Shown here: in pieces, positions 1-10,600 of the stretch | Position numbering within the stretch: the first letter of the stretch is position 1 | How the letters are laid out: each line of letters opens with the position of its first letter | Assembly (NCBI GenBank): GCA_965230065.1 | Contig: OZ245942.1 | Location: 6,758,001-6,822,000, forward strand | DNA: 64,000 nucleotides | Reading direction: 5' to 3' | Origin: G965230065 sp965230065 | GTDB taxonomy: Bacteria > Bacteroidota > Bacteroidia > Cytophagales > Cyclobacteriaceae | Translations under genes and position numbers: made by a program | The notes under the pieces: model-generated | Told to the model about the DNA's origin: nothing | Databases searched by the model: none | What the model saw: the letters and a program-made list of their open reading frames with translations, nothing else

Positions 1-362
1 GGGTCAACGCTACCTGCCACATGCACCACATTGTCATCTGCAAAACAGCGAATTACATGTACAATGGCATCTACCTCGCGAATATGTGCAAGAAACTGAT
101 TACCCAGGCCTTCCCCTTTACTGGCCCCTTTTACCAATCCGGCAATATCTACAAACTCTATGGTCGTTGGAGTCACCTTTTGGGGGTTTACCAATTCGGT
201 CAATATGCGGAGGCGGTCATCAGGCACAGTTACCACTCCTACATTGGGTTCAATTGTACAAAAAGGGAAATTAGCTGCTTCGGCTTTGGCACTTGATAAT
301 GCATTAAATAGCGTAGACTTACCCACATTGGGCAAGCCTACAATACCACATCGTAATGACAT
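1..362 (-). CDS. ychF: Redox-regulated ATPase YchF (N-terminal part, cut by window start)
   Basis: About 120 N-terminal residues can be read; the gene continues past base 1. The start is the ATG at 362-360, giving MSLRCGIVGLPNVGKST. The Walker A motif GLPNVGKS is at residues 9-16, the switch-like stretch NFPFCTIEPNVGVV follows near residue 32, and DIAGLVKGASKGEGLG (G3 region) is near residue 72. These are the hallmarks of the OBG/YchF class of P-loop NTPases. Family members are cytosolic, prefer ATP over GTP and bind ribosomes in stress and translation control. The start lies 9 bp after the stop of the upstream permease, so the two are probably co-transcribed. The call is secure despite truncation. 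Confidence 0.95.
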   Translation of the reverse strand, partial: MSLRCGIVGLPNVGKSTLFNALSSAKAEAANFPFCTIEPNVGVVTVPDDRLRILTELVNPQKVTPTTIEFVDIAGLVKGASKGEGLGNQFLAHIREVDAIVHVIRCFADDNVVHVAGSVD

Positions 363-371
363 CTAAAATAT

Positions 372-1475
372 TTATTTTGCTTGAAAAACATAATACTGCT
401 TGTATCCATTGTAAAGCTCTCCAAAAATCACCCGTATAACTGTATATACAGGTATTGCAGCAATCATACCCAGGATACCCGCCAGTGTTGCACCTGCAAA
501 GATAACAAGAAATATCTCCAGTGGATGAGCTTTTACACTTTTTGAAAAAATAAGTGGTTGGATCAATAAATTATCAACCAACTGCACAATCGCAAAAACT
601 GAAACTATCTTAATAACCAGAAAAATGATGGCGTTACCTTCCAGCTCAACGTCTCCTGTTGAAATGCCAACGGCTATCCCGAAAATTGTTCCAAGCAAAG
701 GCCCGGCATAAGGTATTAAATTGGCTACGGCTGCAAAGATAGCAATTGTTAAGGCATATTTAACGCCTACAATGGTTAGCCCCAAAGAGGCAATACAAAA
801 GATAGAAAGTATTTGTAGTAAAATGCCAATCAGGTAATTGGATAGCAAGTTTTCAATTTTGTGGATTACTACAATAAAAACTTCAAAATATTGATTTGGA
901 ATCAGCTTAATAATTTGCCTTCGAAAAATGCCGTGATCGTATAACAAAATGAAAGTAATAAAGGCTACTGCAATCACCCCCACGAATACGTTACCGGTAA
1001 AAGAAATCAGCTGGTTGAGAATTTCACCAAAACTTATAGATTGTACCAGTTCCAAAAAATTACTTCTGAGTGATTCAACAATAAAACCTTCTGCCTGGGC
1101 TGTCAGTTTATACTTGATAAAGTATTGCTCAATTGATTGAAGCGGGGAACTTATCCTGTCGTAAATATTTTCGTAATCGAGGCGTGTAATTACATTAATT
1201 TGCTCAGTAATTAATGGGATAAACAGTATTACAAATAATGATATGATAACAATAATAGCAGCAAATGAGAAAATGACTGCAAAAAACCGAGGGATTTTGA
1301 CGCCGAAAAGATGAACCTGGTTGATTTTATTGGCAAGAGGAGTAAAAATTGTTGATAGTATCAACGAAATGATAACATAGCTGAAAATCGTAGAAAAAAC
1401 CCAGGCTAAGAATATAAAACTGCACAGTATCAGTAAAAAATAGAGAAATGTTTTATTGAGCACAGCAAAGTTCAA
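372..1475 (-). CDS. AI-2E family transporter (UPF0118-type permease)
   Basis: The protein has 367 residues, the usual length for the family. It shows about eight hydrophobic segments: two close to the N terminus, one near residues 60-85, a long soluble stretch with amphipathic helices, and a cluster of membrane segments in the second half with the family-like stretch NLIPYAGPLLGTIFG. Relatives include E. coli YdiK, PerM and TqsA. Some export autoinducer-2, others are tied to Na+/H+ exchange, so the substrate here cannot be named. It lies 9 bp upstream of ychF on the same strand. A terminator separates it from the DUF3276 gene behind it. No ligand-specific features are visible. Confidence 0.9.
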   Translation of the reverse strand: MNFAVLNKTFLYFLLILCSFIFLAWVFSTIFSYVIISLILSTIFTPLANKINQVHLFGVKIPRFFAVIFSFAAIIVIISLFVILFIPLITEQINVITRLDYENIYDRISSPLQSIEQYFIKYKLTAQAEGFIVESLRSNFLELVQSISFGEILNQLISFTGNVFVGVIAVAFITFILLYDHGIFRRQIIKLIPNQYFEVFIVVIHKIENLLSNYLIGILLQILSIFCIASLGLTIVGVKYALTIAIFAAVANLIPYAGPLLGTIFGIAVGISTGDVELEGNAIIFLVIKIVSVFAIVQLVDNLLIQPLIFSKSVKAHPLEIFLVIFAGATLAGILGMIAAIPVYTVIRVIFGELYNGYKQYYVFQAK

Positions 1476-1493
1476 TTAAAGAATGAACCTCAT

Positions 1494-1530
1494 ATAAAAA
1501 ACAAAGCCCAGGAAATAATTCAAGGGCTTT
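1494..1530 (-). terminator. Rho-independent terminator after the DUF3276 gene
   Basis: Stem AAAGCCC at 1503-1509 pairs with GGGCTTT at 1524-1530. Read on the minus strand, the stem is followed by GTTTTTTAT. It sits 23 bp past the stop codon of the minus-strand gene ending at 1553 and would insulate it from the permease gene. Confidence 0.75.
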
Positions 1531-1552
1531 TCAATATTTTCTTTCTAAAAAT

Positions 1553-1882
1553 TTAATAGCTCAACTCATCATCAATACTGGTTTTCTCTTCCTTATTGTT
1601 CTCGTACTGATTAAAATCATACTCAGGCATCAACTCTTCTTTCACATGTCCGATGGTTTCTTGCAAGGCATTCAAAAACTTGTTAAAATCTTCTTTGTAA
1701 AGGAAGACTTTGTGTTTCTCATAAAAATACCCATCATCTTTGTACCTTCTTCGACTCTCAGTAATGGTCAGGTAGTAATCGTTGGAACGGGTTGACTTAA
1801 TGTCGAAGAAATAAGTACGTTTACCAGCCCTTACTCGCTGAGAATAAATTTCATTCCTTTCTTTTTCTTGATGTTCTTCCAC
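1553..1882 (-). CDS. PUR family DNA/RNA-binding protein (DUF3276)
   Basis: This is a 109-residue acidic-tailed protein. The central stretch RVRAGKRTYFFDIKSTRSNDYYLTI is shown here only in part: the key segment GKRTYFFDIK (from residue 20) followed by DYYLTITESRR is the signature of bacterial PUR-alpha-like proteins. The family is near universal in Bacteroidota, and its Borrelia relative BpuR binds single-stranded DNA and RNA. A second conserved half, KHKVFLYKEDFNKFLNALQE, runs from about residue 57. The last 25 residues are rich in Asp, Glu and Asn and look disordered. It is likely a cytosolic nucleic-acid binder, expressed as a single-gene unit ended by the hairpin at 1494-1530. Confidence 0.9.
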   Translation of the reverse strand: MEEHQEKERNEIYSQRVRAGKRTYFFDIKSTRSNDYYLTITESRRRYKDDGYFYEKHKVFLYKEDFNKFLNALQETIGHVKEELMPEYDFNQYENNKEEKTSIDDELSY

Positions 1883-2051
1883 AATGCCAATGGTTTTAGT
1901 TTGTTGTATAAATCTTGATTATAATATTTACAAGTTTTAAATATAGTGCAATTCATTTAACTATTACAAGCAAAAATTCACTTTTCTGGATAATTACCAA
2001 CTATTTGGGCATTTGCTGATGTTTCAATTCTAAATTTTTTACAAAATATTA

Positions 2052-2059
2052 TACATTTG
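2052..2059 (+). promoter_or_regulatory. Bacteroidota-type -7 promoter element
   Basis: TACATTTG matches the Bacteroidota primary-sigma -7 consensus TAnnTTTG exactly. It lies 33 bp upstream of the ATG at 2093, which supports that ATG over the TTG at 2057, since the TTG overlaps the promoter itself. A -33 TTG is not clear. Confidence 0.55.
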
Positions 2060-2092
2060 AAAATAACGCTTCACTTTTTTTTAGCTTTACGC

Positions 2093-2998
2093 ATGGAAAT
2101 CAAATTATCAGAAATAAGGGAGTTTGGCAATATTGAGCTATTGGCCAGGCAATTGGTGGAAGGGTTCATCACCGGGTTGCACAAATCTCCATATCACGGC
2201 TTTTCAGTTGAATTTGCCGAGCACCGCTTGTACAATACAGGTGAAAGCACCCGACATATTGACTGGAAAGTATTTGCCCGTACCGACAGGCTTTATACCA
2301 AAGTGTACGAAGAAGAAACGAATCTCAGATGCCGCCTGGTGATAGACAACTCATCCTCTATGTACTACCCCCGGGAAAATAATGGTAAAATAACTTTCAG
2401 TATTTTAGCAGCTGCTGCCCTGGCCCATTTGTTGCAAAAACAAAGAGATGCCGTTGGGTTATGTGTATTTTCTGAGTCAGTCGAGCAACAAACACAAGTG
2501 AAGTCTACATCTTCTCATTTGCACAAGCTGTTTCTACTGTTAGAAGGGCTACTGAAAGAACAGGCCCAAATGAAAAAAACGGCACTGGCTACTGTGCTGC
2601 ACCAGGTTGCTGAACAAATACATAAAAGATCGCTGGTTGTCATTTTCAGTGATATGTTTGAGAATCAGGCAGAAGCAGAGCAAATGTTTTCCGCTTTACA
2701 ACACCTCAAGCACAACAAACATGAAGTGCTGTTATTTCATGTTACTGACCACAAGACAGAATTGCTCTTCGATTTTGATGAGAGGCCTTACGAGTTTATT
2801 GATGTAGAAAGGGGCGAGCGCCTCAAATTACAGCCTTCGCAGGTGAAAGAGGCATACCAGAAACACATGCGTGAATACTATCAGGAATTAAAAATAAAGT
2901 GCGGTCAGGCAAAAATTGATTTTATTGAAGCTGACATCAGTGAGGGGGTTCACCAAATTCTACGCTCGTACCTGATCAAAAGGACACGGATGAAGTAA
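2093..2998 (+). CDS. DUF58 domain-containing protein with von Willebrand A-like fold
   Basis: The protein has 301 residues from the ATG at 2093; an in-frame TTG at 2057 would add 12 residues but overlaps the promoter element. The DUF58 core is seen as YHGFSVEFAEHRLYNTGEST followed by RHIDWKVFARTDRLYTKVYEEE. After it comes a vWA-like domain whose LVIDNSSSMYY contains the metal-site pattern DxSxS. A second strand, LVVIFSDMF, is near residue 180. DUF58 proteins often accompany MoxR-type AAA ATPases and are implicated in assembly or maturation of other complexes. No MoxR gene is next to it here, so the partner is unknown. It is cytosolic with no signal peptide, and a strong terminator follows at 3001. 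Confidence 0.85.
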   Translation: MEIKLSEIREFGNIELLARQLVEGFITGLHKSPYHGFSVEFAEHRLYNTGESTRHIDWKVFARTDRLYTKVYEEETNLRCRLVIDNSSSMYYPRENNGKITFSILAAAALAHLLQKQRDAVGLCVFSESVEQQTQVKSTSSHLHKLFLLLEGLLKEQAQMKKTALATVLHQVAEQIHKRSLVVIFSDMFENQAEAEQMFSALQHLKHNKHEVLLFHVTDHKTELLFDFDERPYEFIDVERGERLKLQPSQVKEAYQKHMREYYQELKIKCGQAKIDFIEADISEGVHQILRSYLIKRTRMK

Positions 2999-3000
2999 AA

Positions 3001-3031
3001 AAGTGAGCCCGAAAGAACTCACTTCATTTTT
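3001..3031 (+). terminator. Rho-independent terminator after the DUF58 gene
   Basis: AAGTGAG (3001-3007) pairs with CTCACTT (3018-3024), followed by CATTTTTTG. It begins three bases after the stop codon at 2998. Confidence 0.8.
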
Positions 3032-3040
3032 TGATACTGT

Positions 3041-3060
3041 AAAACGGCTCAGCGAGCCGT
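3041..3060 (-). terminator. Terminator hairpin of the ferredoxin gene
   Basis: ACGGCTC (3044-3050) and GAGCCGT (3054-3060) form a perfect 7-bp stem with loop AGC. On the minus strand a short T run follows. It lies 40 bp past the stop of the minus-strand ferredoxin gene. A hairpin with the same core recurs at 20641-20659. Confidence 0.65.
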
Positions 3061-3100
3061 GCTACAAAAATCAAATGATAAAATTTTTTCAAAATTATCA

Positions 3101-3448
3101 TTATTCTCCATGCATCCATTCTTTCTTGGCAAGGAGTTCGTCTTCTGTTTCTTCATTATCCGGATCGGGCACGCAGCAATCTACAGGGCAAACGGCTGCA
3201 CACTGGGGTTCTTCATGAAACCCGGTACATTCCGTACATTTTTCAGTAACTATATAATAAAACTCATCCGACACCGGTTCCTGAGGATCATTTCCGTCCA
3301 GTACAGTGCCATCTTCAAGCTCTACCTCCTGCAATTCTGTGCCATCTGCCCAAGACCACTCAACACCACCTTCGTATATAGCAGTATTGGGGCATTCCGG
3401 TTCGCAGGCACCACAATTGATGCACTCGTCTGTTATCATTATTGCCAT
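3101..3448 (-). CDS. 2[4Fe-4S] ferredoxin (4Fe-4S dicluster protein)
   Basis: The protein has 115 residues and two cysteine motifs. C9-x2-C12-x2-C15-x3-C19-P is the first cluster site. C71-x2-C74-x8-C83-x3-C87-P is the second and has the longer loop seen in Allochromatium-type (YfhL-like) ferredoxins. Further cysteines at 91 and 92 follow the second site. The residues between the clusters and the C-terminal tail are strongly acidic, typical of soluble electron carriers. The gene is divergent from the acyl-CoA reductase gene, with a 101-bp spacer. A functional link between the two is possible but not shown by the sequence. The protein is cytosolic and its physiological partner is unknown. Confidence 0.92.
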   Translation of the reverse strand: MAIMITDECINCGACEPECPNTAIYEGGVEWSWADGTELQEVELEDGTVLDGNDPQEPVSDEFYYIVTEKCTECTGFHEEPQCAAVCPVDCCVPDPDNEETEDELLAKKEWMHGE

Positions 3449-3549
3449 AACAACGTTCTGGTTTTTATTTCCAAATATGTTTTCGAATTATTAAACAAAG
3501 TAAATAAACTTTAGTTTCGCTAACAAAATATTTCTCAAATAATAAAAGA

Positions 3550-4563
3550 ATGATAAAGTTAACTGATAGAGTAAATGCCTTTTCGGCAGTAGGAAAGATT
3601 TTGGAGAAAATGGATGAAAAAGAGCTCCTGGAAATTTTCAGGAACGCCCATGCAGAAAACCACTGGTTTACAGCTGAAAATGTTGACCTTGCGTTGCGTG
3701 GTGTTCAAAAATACCTGGAACCTGCCCAATTAAAAGAATGGACATCCTCCCTTCCGGAAGAAAATACCCATCCCAAAGAAATAGGAATAGTAATGGCAGG
3801 CAATATTCCCCTGGTAGGTTTCCACGATTTCCTTACTGTCCTTATCAGCGGACATATTGTACGGGCCAAGCTGAGTTCCCAGGATTCCTTTCTGATAAAA
3901 TATATTGCAGGCCTGCTTTTAGAAATGGACCCCCGCTTCAAAAACTTTATCCGATTTGAAGAAAGATTGAATAATACCGATGCCATCATCGCGACCGGTA
4001 GCGATAACTCATCTCGGTATTTTGAGTATTACTTTGCCAAAATTCCGCACATCATCCGAAAAAACAGGACTTCAGTAGCTATTTTGACTGGCGATGAAAG
4101 TGAAGAAGCTTTGGAAAAGCTGGGAAATGACATTTTTCAATACTTTGGACTGGGATGTAGAAATGTTTCTAAAATTTATATTCCTGAAAAATATAAGTTT
4201 CCGGTTTTTTTTGAAGCCATACAGGGCTTTTCAGAAGTTATTCATCACCACAAATACAACAATAATTATGATTATAATAAGTCAATATATCTGGTAAATA
4301 AAGAACCTCACCTGGATAATGGCTTTTTATTGATGAAAGATACTGAGCTACTGGTTTCGCCCATTGCCGTTCTTTATTTCGAATATTATACATCAGAGGA
4401 AGATTTAAAGAAAAAAATTGCTGCCAATGATAGTAAAATCCAATGTATTGTAACTGATGAAGCATGGTTCCCACAAAGCATTCCTTTTGGCCAAGCCCAG
4501 CGACCCGGTTTGTGGGATTATGCAGACGGGGTGGATACGTTGGCATTTGTAAGCTCATTGTAA
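3550..4563 (+). CDS. Acyl-CoA reductase, LuxC family
   Basis: The protein has 337 residues and no signal peptide. It matches the aldehyde-dehydrogenase-fold LuxC/acyl-CoA reductase family in the form common in Bacteroidota. Visible elements are GIVMAGNIPLVGFHDFLTVL (residues 79-98), the nucleotide-binding-like IIATGSDNSSRYFEYYF, and GLGCRNVSKIYIP, where C203 is the expected catalytic cysteine that forms the acyl-enzyme. In bioluminescent bacteria LuxC reduces activated fatty acids to aldehydes with NADPH; here there is no luciferase, so another aldehyde-forming step is likely. Its divergent neighbour is a ferredoxin gene. Length is shorter than LuxC (about 480) but usual for this subgroup. 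Substrate is unknown. Confidence 0.85.
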   Translation: MIKLTDRVNAFSAVGKILEKMDEKELLEIFRNAHAENHWFTAENVDLALRGVQKYLEPAQLKEWTSSLPEENTHPKEIGIVMAGNIPLVGFHDFLTVLISGHIVRAKLSSQDSFLIKYIAGLLLEMDPRFKNFIRFEERLNNTDAIIATGSDNSSRYFEYYFAKIPHIIRKNRTSVAILTGDESEEALEKLGNDIFQYFGLGCRNVSKIYIPEKYKFPVFFEAIQGFSEVIHHHKYNNNYDYNKSIYLVNKEPHLDNGFLLMKDTELLVSPIAVLYFEYYTSEEDLKKKIAANDSKIQCIVTDEAWFPQSIPFGQAQRPGLWDYADGVDTLAFVSSL

Positions 4564-4626
4564 AGTAGCAGTTGGCAGCGGCAATTGGCAGTCATTCTTA
4601 ACTTCCTACTGCTGCTGCCTACTTAA
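4563..4626. terminator. Imperfect palindrome between convergent genes (probable bidirectional terminator)
   Basis: AAGTAG (4563-4568) pairs with CTACTT (4619-4624), and the flanks are built from repeated words such as CAGTTGGCAG and CTGCTGCTGCC. It fills the gap between the stop of the acyl-CoA reductase gene and the stop of the giant surface-protein gene. The same words recur at 29956-30039. Confidence 0.5.
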
Positions 4627-4627
4627 A

Positions 4628-7600
4628 CTACGGCCTTCTTCCCCTCCACAACTCAAGCCAACCGGTAAAGGTGCCGCCCCCGTTGGGTAAAATCAGCCTG
4701 TAGAAATACATTCCTTCAGGGCTTTCTCCTCCGTTCCAGGGTAGGGCGTTTGAGTAATTATCAGACTCGTAAATGATATTTCCCCATCGGTTGGTGATGA
4801 TCATGTTGGCTCCTTCATCACCGTTCAGGAACAAGTCGAGGTTTACGATTTCAAACGCGTCATTTTCCCCGTCATTATTCGGGGTAAAAATATTGGGTAT
4901 GAACAGTTCTCCGGTATATTTCACAACTACATCTTCAACGATAGAACATCCAAACACATCCCTTACTTCAACTTTGTAATTGCCCAATGCCATGTCCTCA
5001 AACACATACTCATAGGGGTCAACAAACGGATTGCTATTCACGATTTCTACCCATTCGGTAGAGTCGCCCTCAGGATTGCTGAGCATGCGCACTTTATAGG
5101 GTTTCCCTCCCCCGGTAATATCAGTAACTATTATATCTCCTAACGGATTATCTACCGTTACTTCTACTTCTTGCTGAATTGATGCATTCAGCAATTGATC
5201 TGGCCCTACAATGGTAATGGCAGGAGAGTTTTCGGTAACTGTAATTCCACCACATACATTTTGCTCCTGTACCAGTTGCACCTGATAATCGCCATAGCCC
5301 AAATCATTGAACAAATGTGTGGAAGGAATGAAATTATATGTTTTTGACTCCCACGGCTCGGTATCCCCGGCAAGGTACAAATGCAGGGTAAAGGGCGTGT
5401 CTTCAGAAGCCTCAATGTTTGATACAGTAATGACACCCCCTTCTCCAAAACATTGAATATGGCTTACGGTATGGTCAAAACTTGCTTCCACAATTTCCCC
5501 GTTAGGAATACCCACATTCCGTGTTCCCGGACAAGCCTTCGTATCAGCCGAATGCACTTCAATTTCATAATCTGTGGCCAAAGGCAAACCAGTCAGTGTA
5601 GTTGTGTTCAAGCCGGCATCAATGGTTGCTTTAGCTACGGTATCAGCCGGGTTTTCACTGCTGATGGCAAATACCTGATATGGCCCGGTTGCTGTTGTTG
5701 CCACATCCAGCGTTACCAATAAATCAGCTTCCTGCACCGGGTCATCACATCCCGGCATAGTAATGCCCACACTGCTAATGATTACTGAGTTTTCACCAAT
5801 AGAGAATGTAGCCTGGCAAGAGGGCGAGCCTGAATTATCGATTACCTGATATTCGTATTCACCGGAAGGCAAACCGCTGAAGGTAACCGAACCTGTTTCC
5901 GTATCTGACATATCAATCAACCCATCGGTGCTTACGATGCGGAAGTTGTATTCCACTGCTTCCCCGCCGATTACAGTAAGCGTAACACTACCGCCTCCAT
6001 TCTCGCAATCAAAAGGCGTGGTAGCAATGTCTACACTCTTATTTCCAAGCACACATAAGTCAGTGTTACCGGAGCCACCACCACTACAATTGTTAGCTAC
6101 CGTTATGTTAAGCGTTTCTATGGGAAGTCCTGTTACTGAGTTTTGCACGTAAATAGTATAATTACCAGCACTCAGGTCGTTGGCCTGCATCATGTCTACA
6201 CCAATGGTATTCCCAACAGGATCTACCCAAATGAATGAGTAAGAGATATCATCCATACAAGTAGCAGACAGGTCTAAAGTAATGCTGCCGTCACTACCTT
6301 CACATGATTCAGCTTGTGTGGTAATTTTGATATTATTTTGGGCTGCAATGGTTTTGGTGATTTCCATTACCTCATTACACCCTACACCCGCCTGGAAATC
6401 TTTGATGAAGATAGTATACTCTCCCATCGCCAGATCGTCAAAAGCATACACCAACCCGGAAGAAGAACCACCACTATTCCAACCGGCCGTGGTATCTATT
6501 GAATACTGAAAACGGGAAGCATCTACGCCTGATCCAGGTAGCAAATTGATGAGGAAAGCCCCATCTTCTCCGCCCGGGCAGTTTACGTTTACAGGGTCTA
6601 TCGTGAATTTGGCTAAGTCAAGGCCACAGCCTGCACCGCAAACTGTTTTGGCAAACACACTGATGGTTGTGTCTTTTTCACAACCCGTTACATCATCACG
6701 AATCGTAACATTATAATCACCCGCTATCAGGTTTTGGGTGCTGGAAGTGGTAAGGTCACCAGAAAAGCTATATGTATTGGGTCCGGAAACGGTAATGTCA
6801 ATCGCTCCGTCATCAGTAGCCCCACAGCTAACTGAATCTACAACCACCGAATAAGTAAAGCTTACATTATTCTGCACGGTGAAAGTAGTATCCCTGCTAC
6901 ATCCGGCGGCATCGGTAATGGTTACCAAATAAGCACCTTCTGTCAGGTTATTGTTGTTACCTTCTACAAGGTCGCCACCGATGGTATAAGTTCCGGTTCC
7001 ATCCACTACTACATCTACACTTCCTGTTCCGGCATTGCAGTTGTCATTGGTAACTAATGAGCCTGCAAAAGTGAAGTCGGTTGGACTGGCGATATTTACA
7101 GTAAATTGTGCCGTACAATTATTGGTGGTATCTGCAATATCTACTGTGTAATCCCCTCCTTCTGTCAGTCCAAATATATCTTTGGTGTTGGCCGTATACC
7201 CGGCAGGCCCCGTCCAACTGAAGGTATAATTACCACTTCCTCCGGTAACTGTGAGGTCAACAGAACCCGTTCCGTTTTCACAGGTGATATTTTCTTTATC
7301 TATGGAAGCAAACAGGGTAGTGCCTACGCCTACGGAAACCATTGCAGTATCCATACATCCTGTTACGTTATCCATGATTACCACACTATAGTTGCCCTGC
7401 GCCTGGTTTTGGATTTCTGTTACAAAGTCCCCGGTAAATGCAGAGAATGAAGCAGCGCCACCAATTTTGTACAGATAATTACCATTGCCAGAGCCTCCTG
7501 AAATCACAAATACTACAATGTTCCCATCGGTATCCCCTTCACAGGTTACATTGCCACCTACAGCCGCCGCATCAAAACCACAAGCAAAACCACACTGCGC

Positions 7601-10600
7601 AGGTAAAAGTGTTCTAACAATTGTTGTATCAGAGTTACCACTGACACCACAATCATTTTCTGCTCTTACACGGTAATAAATTGAATCTCCGGAAGCTAAA
7701 CCACGAATCACAAAACTATTGCTTGCCACCACAGAGTCCTGCACATGGAAAGTAGCAAAATTATCTAAAGAAACGTCTATTCGGTAAGTAGTTGCATCTG
7801 GTACATTATTCCAGTTGGCTACCAACGTATCACAACCAATACCGGAAGCTCCGGCTGTTACGTCTGGTGCAATGGGTATATCTAGTGTATTGGCCGATAC
7901 AGTATCCGAATAATCAGTTGTACCACAAGCCAATACAGCACGGACCCGGTAATAAACAGTATCATTCATGCTCAGGCCGCCAATCGTATCAGAAACGGCT
8001 GCACCCATACTTTTATCCTGAAATACAAATGTATTGAAGTTATCCAAAGAAACATCCAACAGGTAATCTGTGGTTCCAGCAACCGGGTTCCAATTCACAA
8101 CCATACTGTCACAGCGTATATCAGTGGCTCCTACGGTTACATCCGGTGCCAGAGGCACATCAGAAGTAATTACCATGGCGGTATCAGAATAGATAGAGTT
8201 TCCACATGTAGCAACCGTTCTTACCCGGTAATACAAAGTATCCTGGGCTGATAAGCCCCTGAGCGTATCACTGGTAGCTACGCCAATATTTTTATCCTGG
8301 AAGACAAAAGTGGCAAAATTAATATCTTCAGACACATCCAGCAGGTAATCCGTAGCATCGGTAACAGCGTTCCAGTTTACGACCAAACTATCGCAGCCAA
8401 TATCAGAAGCGCCCGAGGTAACCGGAGCATCCGGAAGATCGAGGGTATTTGTAATGACCGTATCTGAATTCGTGGTAAGCCCACAGTTTGTAAGTGCCCG
8501 CACCCGATAATATACAGTATCCCCTAATCCTAAACCACTGATTGTATCGCTTAAAGCTAAACCAACGTCTTTATTATCAAACCCTGTTTCAGTGGTTACA
8601 AAATTATCAAGCGATACATCCAGCATATATTTTTTGGCTCCTGGCACCACGCCCCAGTTCATGATCATTCCATCACAACTTATTTCAGTGGCACCTACAC
8701 TCACATCTGGTGGAGCAGGAACATCAGCTGTTGTAGTAGATATTGTATCAGAATTTGCAGTAGGCCCACAGTCTGTAATCGCCCGCACCCGCACAAAAAT
8801 GGTCTGATTGGGATTTAGGGCCGCTATGGTATCTGCAGTGTTTGCTGTACTAAAAGTATTGGAAACCGAAGCGAAGTTATTATAAGAAAGATCCAGTTCG
8901 TAACCGGTGGCCCCGGCCACATTGCCCCAGCTCACTATCACGCTATCACATTTTACTTCAGAAAAGCCAAATGGTGCTGAGCTGATATCCGGGGCAGCTT
9001 CGTTGGGCAATGTATTCACTTCGGCCGTGTCAGAATTGGCGGTGGCACCACAGGCTGTAATGGCCCGTATCCGGTAATAAATGGTATCACTGGCAGATAA
9101 ACCAGGAATGGTATCGCTCAGGTTGGTGCTAACATCCTTATCCTGAAAACCAGCCAGGAAAGTGGTGAAGCTAATATCTTCTGCTACATCAAGGCGGTAG
9201 CCAGTGGCCCCGGCAGATGCATTCCAGCCAATTACCAAACTATCACAGGTTACATAGCTGACCCCGGCGGTAACGGGTGCAGGGTCACCGGTGGCAGGCT
9301 CGGTAATTTCAAAGGTAGTGGAATCTTCACAGCCGGAATTATCGGTAATCTTCAATTGATAAATACCGGCAAGTTGCCCTGTAATTTCTGTTACATTGCC
9401 TACCTCACTGCTTGGCACAGGATTCCCTCCTGCATCTGTCCATTCAAAACTTGCATAAGGTTGTGTACCGCCACCTACTTCAACGCTAATTTCACCTGTT
9501 GAGCCGCCTTTACAGGTTACATCCGTAATATTCACATTAGAATAGGTAATGGCAGCTGGTTCGGTCACCAAAACTTGCTTGCCATTGGTAGCACAAATAT
9601 CAGTAGCCCCTAAGGTCAGGTCTTTTACACTTACAAAGTAAAGGTCTGCCCCCAAGCCGATAAGGTCATAAGATACAGTGCCCGCTGAAATTGGAATTTG
9701 AACGTGCTGCTGGATGGTATCCCCTGTCCTGTTCACAGCAAAAAGCTCATAATTTCCTCCTCCGATCGTTGTGGCCGCACCTGCTGTAATTTCAACAGTA
9801 ACCGCGCCTGTAGAATCACCTTCACAATCTATGTTAGATGTGGTGAAGTTAATAATAGGCGAATTGGGCTGCGAGCTGGGTATGGCTCCGGCTCCCTGAC
9901 TGAAACAGCCCATCGTATCTGTTACTACCACGGTGATGATACCTCCAGGATTGATAGCATCAGACAAAGGAGAGTTAGTGGTATGGGTTACATTATCAAT
10001 GGTCCACTCGTACGTATAATCAGAAAATGCAGCAGCAAAACCACCCGAAACGAAAGCGGTAATCGCACCACCCGGGGGATCATCACAGTTATCTCCGGCC
10101 GTATAAGCAGAAAGCCCACCTCCTAAGTTTACTGAAATAGGGCCACCAAAGGTAATCTCAACAGTATCTTTGGAAACACATCCTCCGTTGGTGATTTCCC
10201 ACTCAATTTCATAAGTCCCGGCAGCATCGGCTTCCATCAGGCTTGTGGGTGATGCAGCATCAGCAAAAGTTAAAGTACCCGTACCGCTTACCTGTGTCCA
10301 CAGACCTGTACCCACAGCGGGAATATTTCCATATAAGTTAATGCCCAAATCACAAGCCAGGGAATCCGCCCCTGCATTGGCAGCTGTAGGCCCTGCACTT
10401 ACGTTTACGGTTACGACGGCAGTGGCGTCAGCGCATCCTACACCTCCGGTAACTGTGTAGGTGAAATTATAGGTGCCTGCCCCAATGGCAGAAGGGTCAA
10501 AAATGCTACCTGTTAAGGCCAGTGTATTATCATCGTCATTCCAGGTGCCTCCTGCATCTGGAGAACCTCCCAGGTTAGCGGCTAAATCTACAGCTGTTAC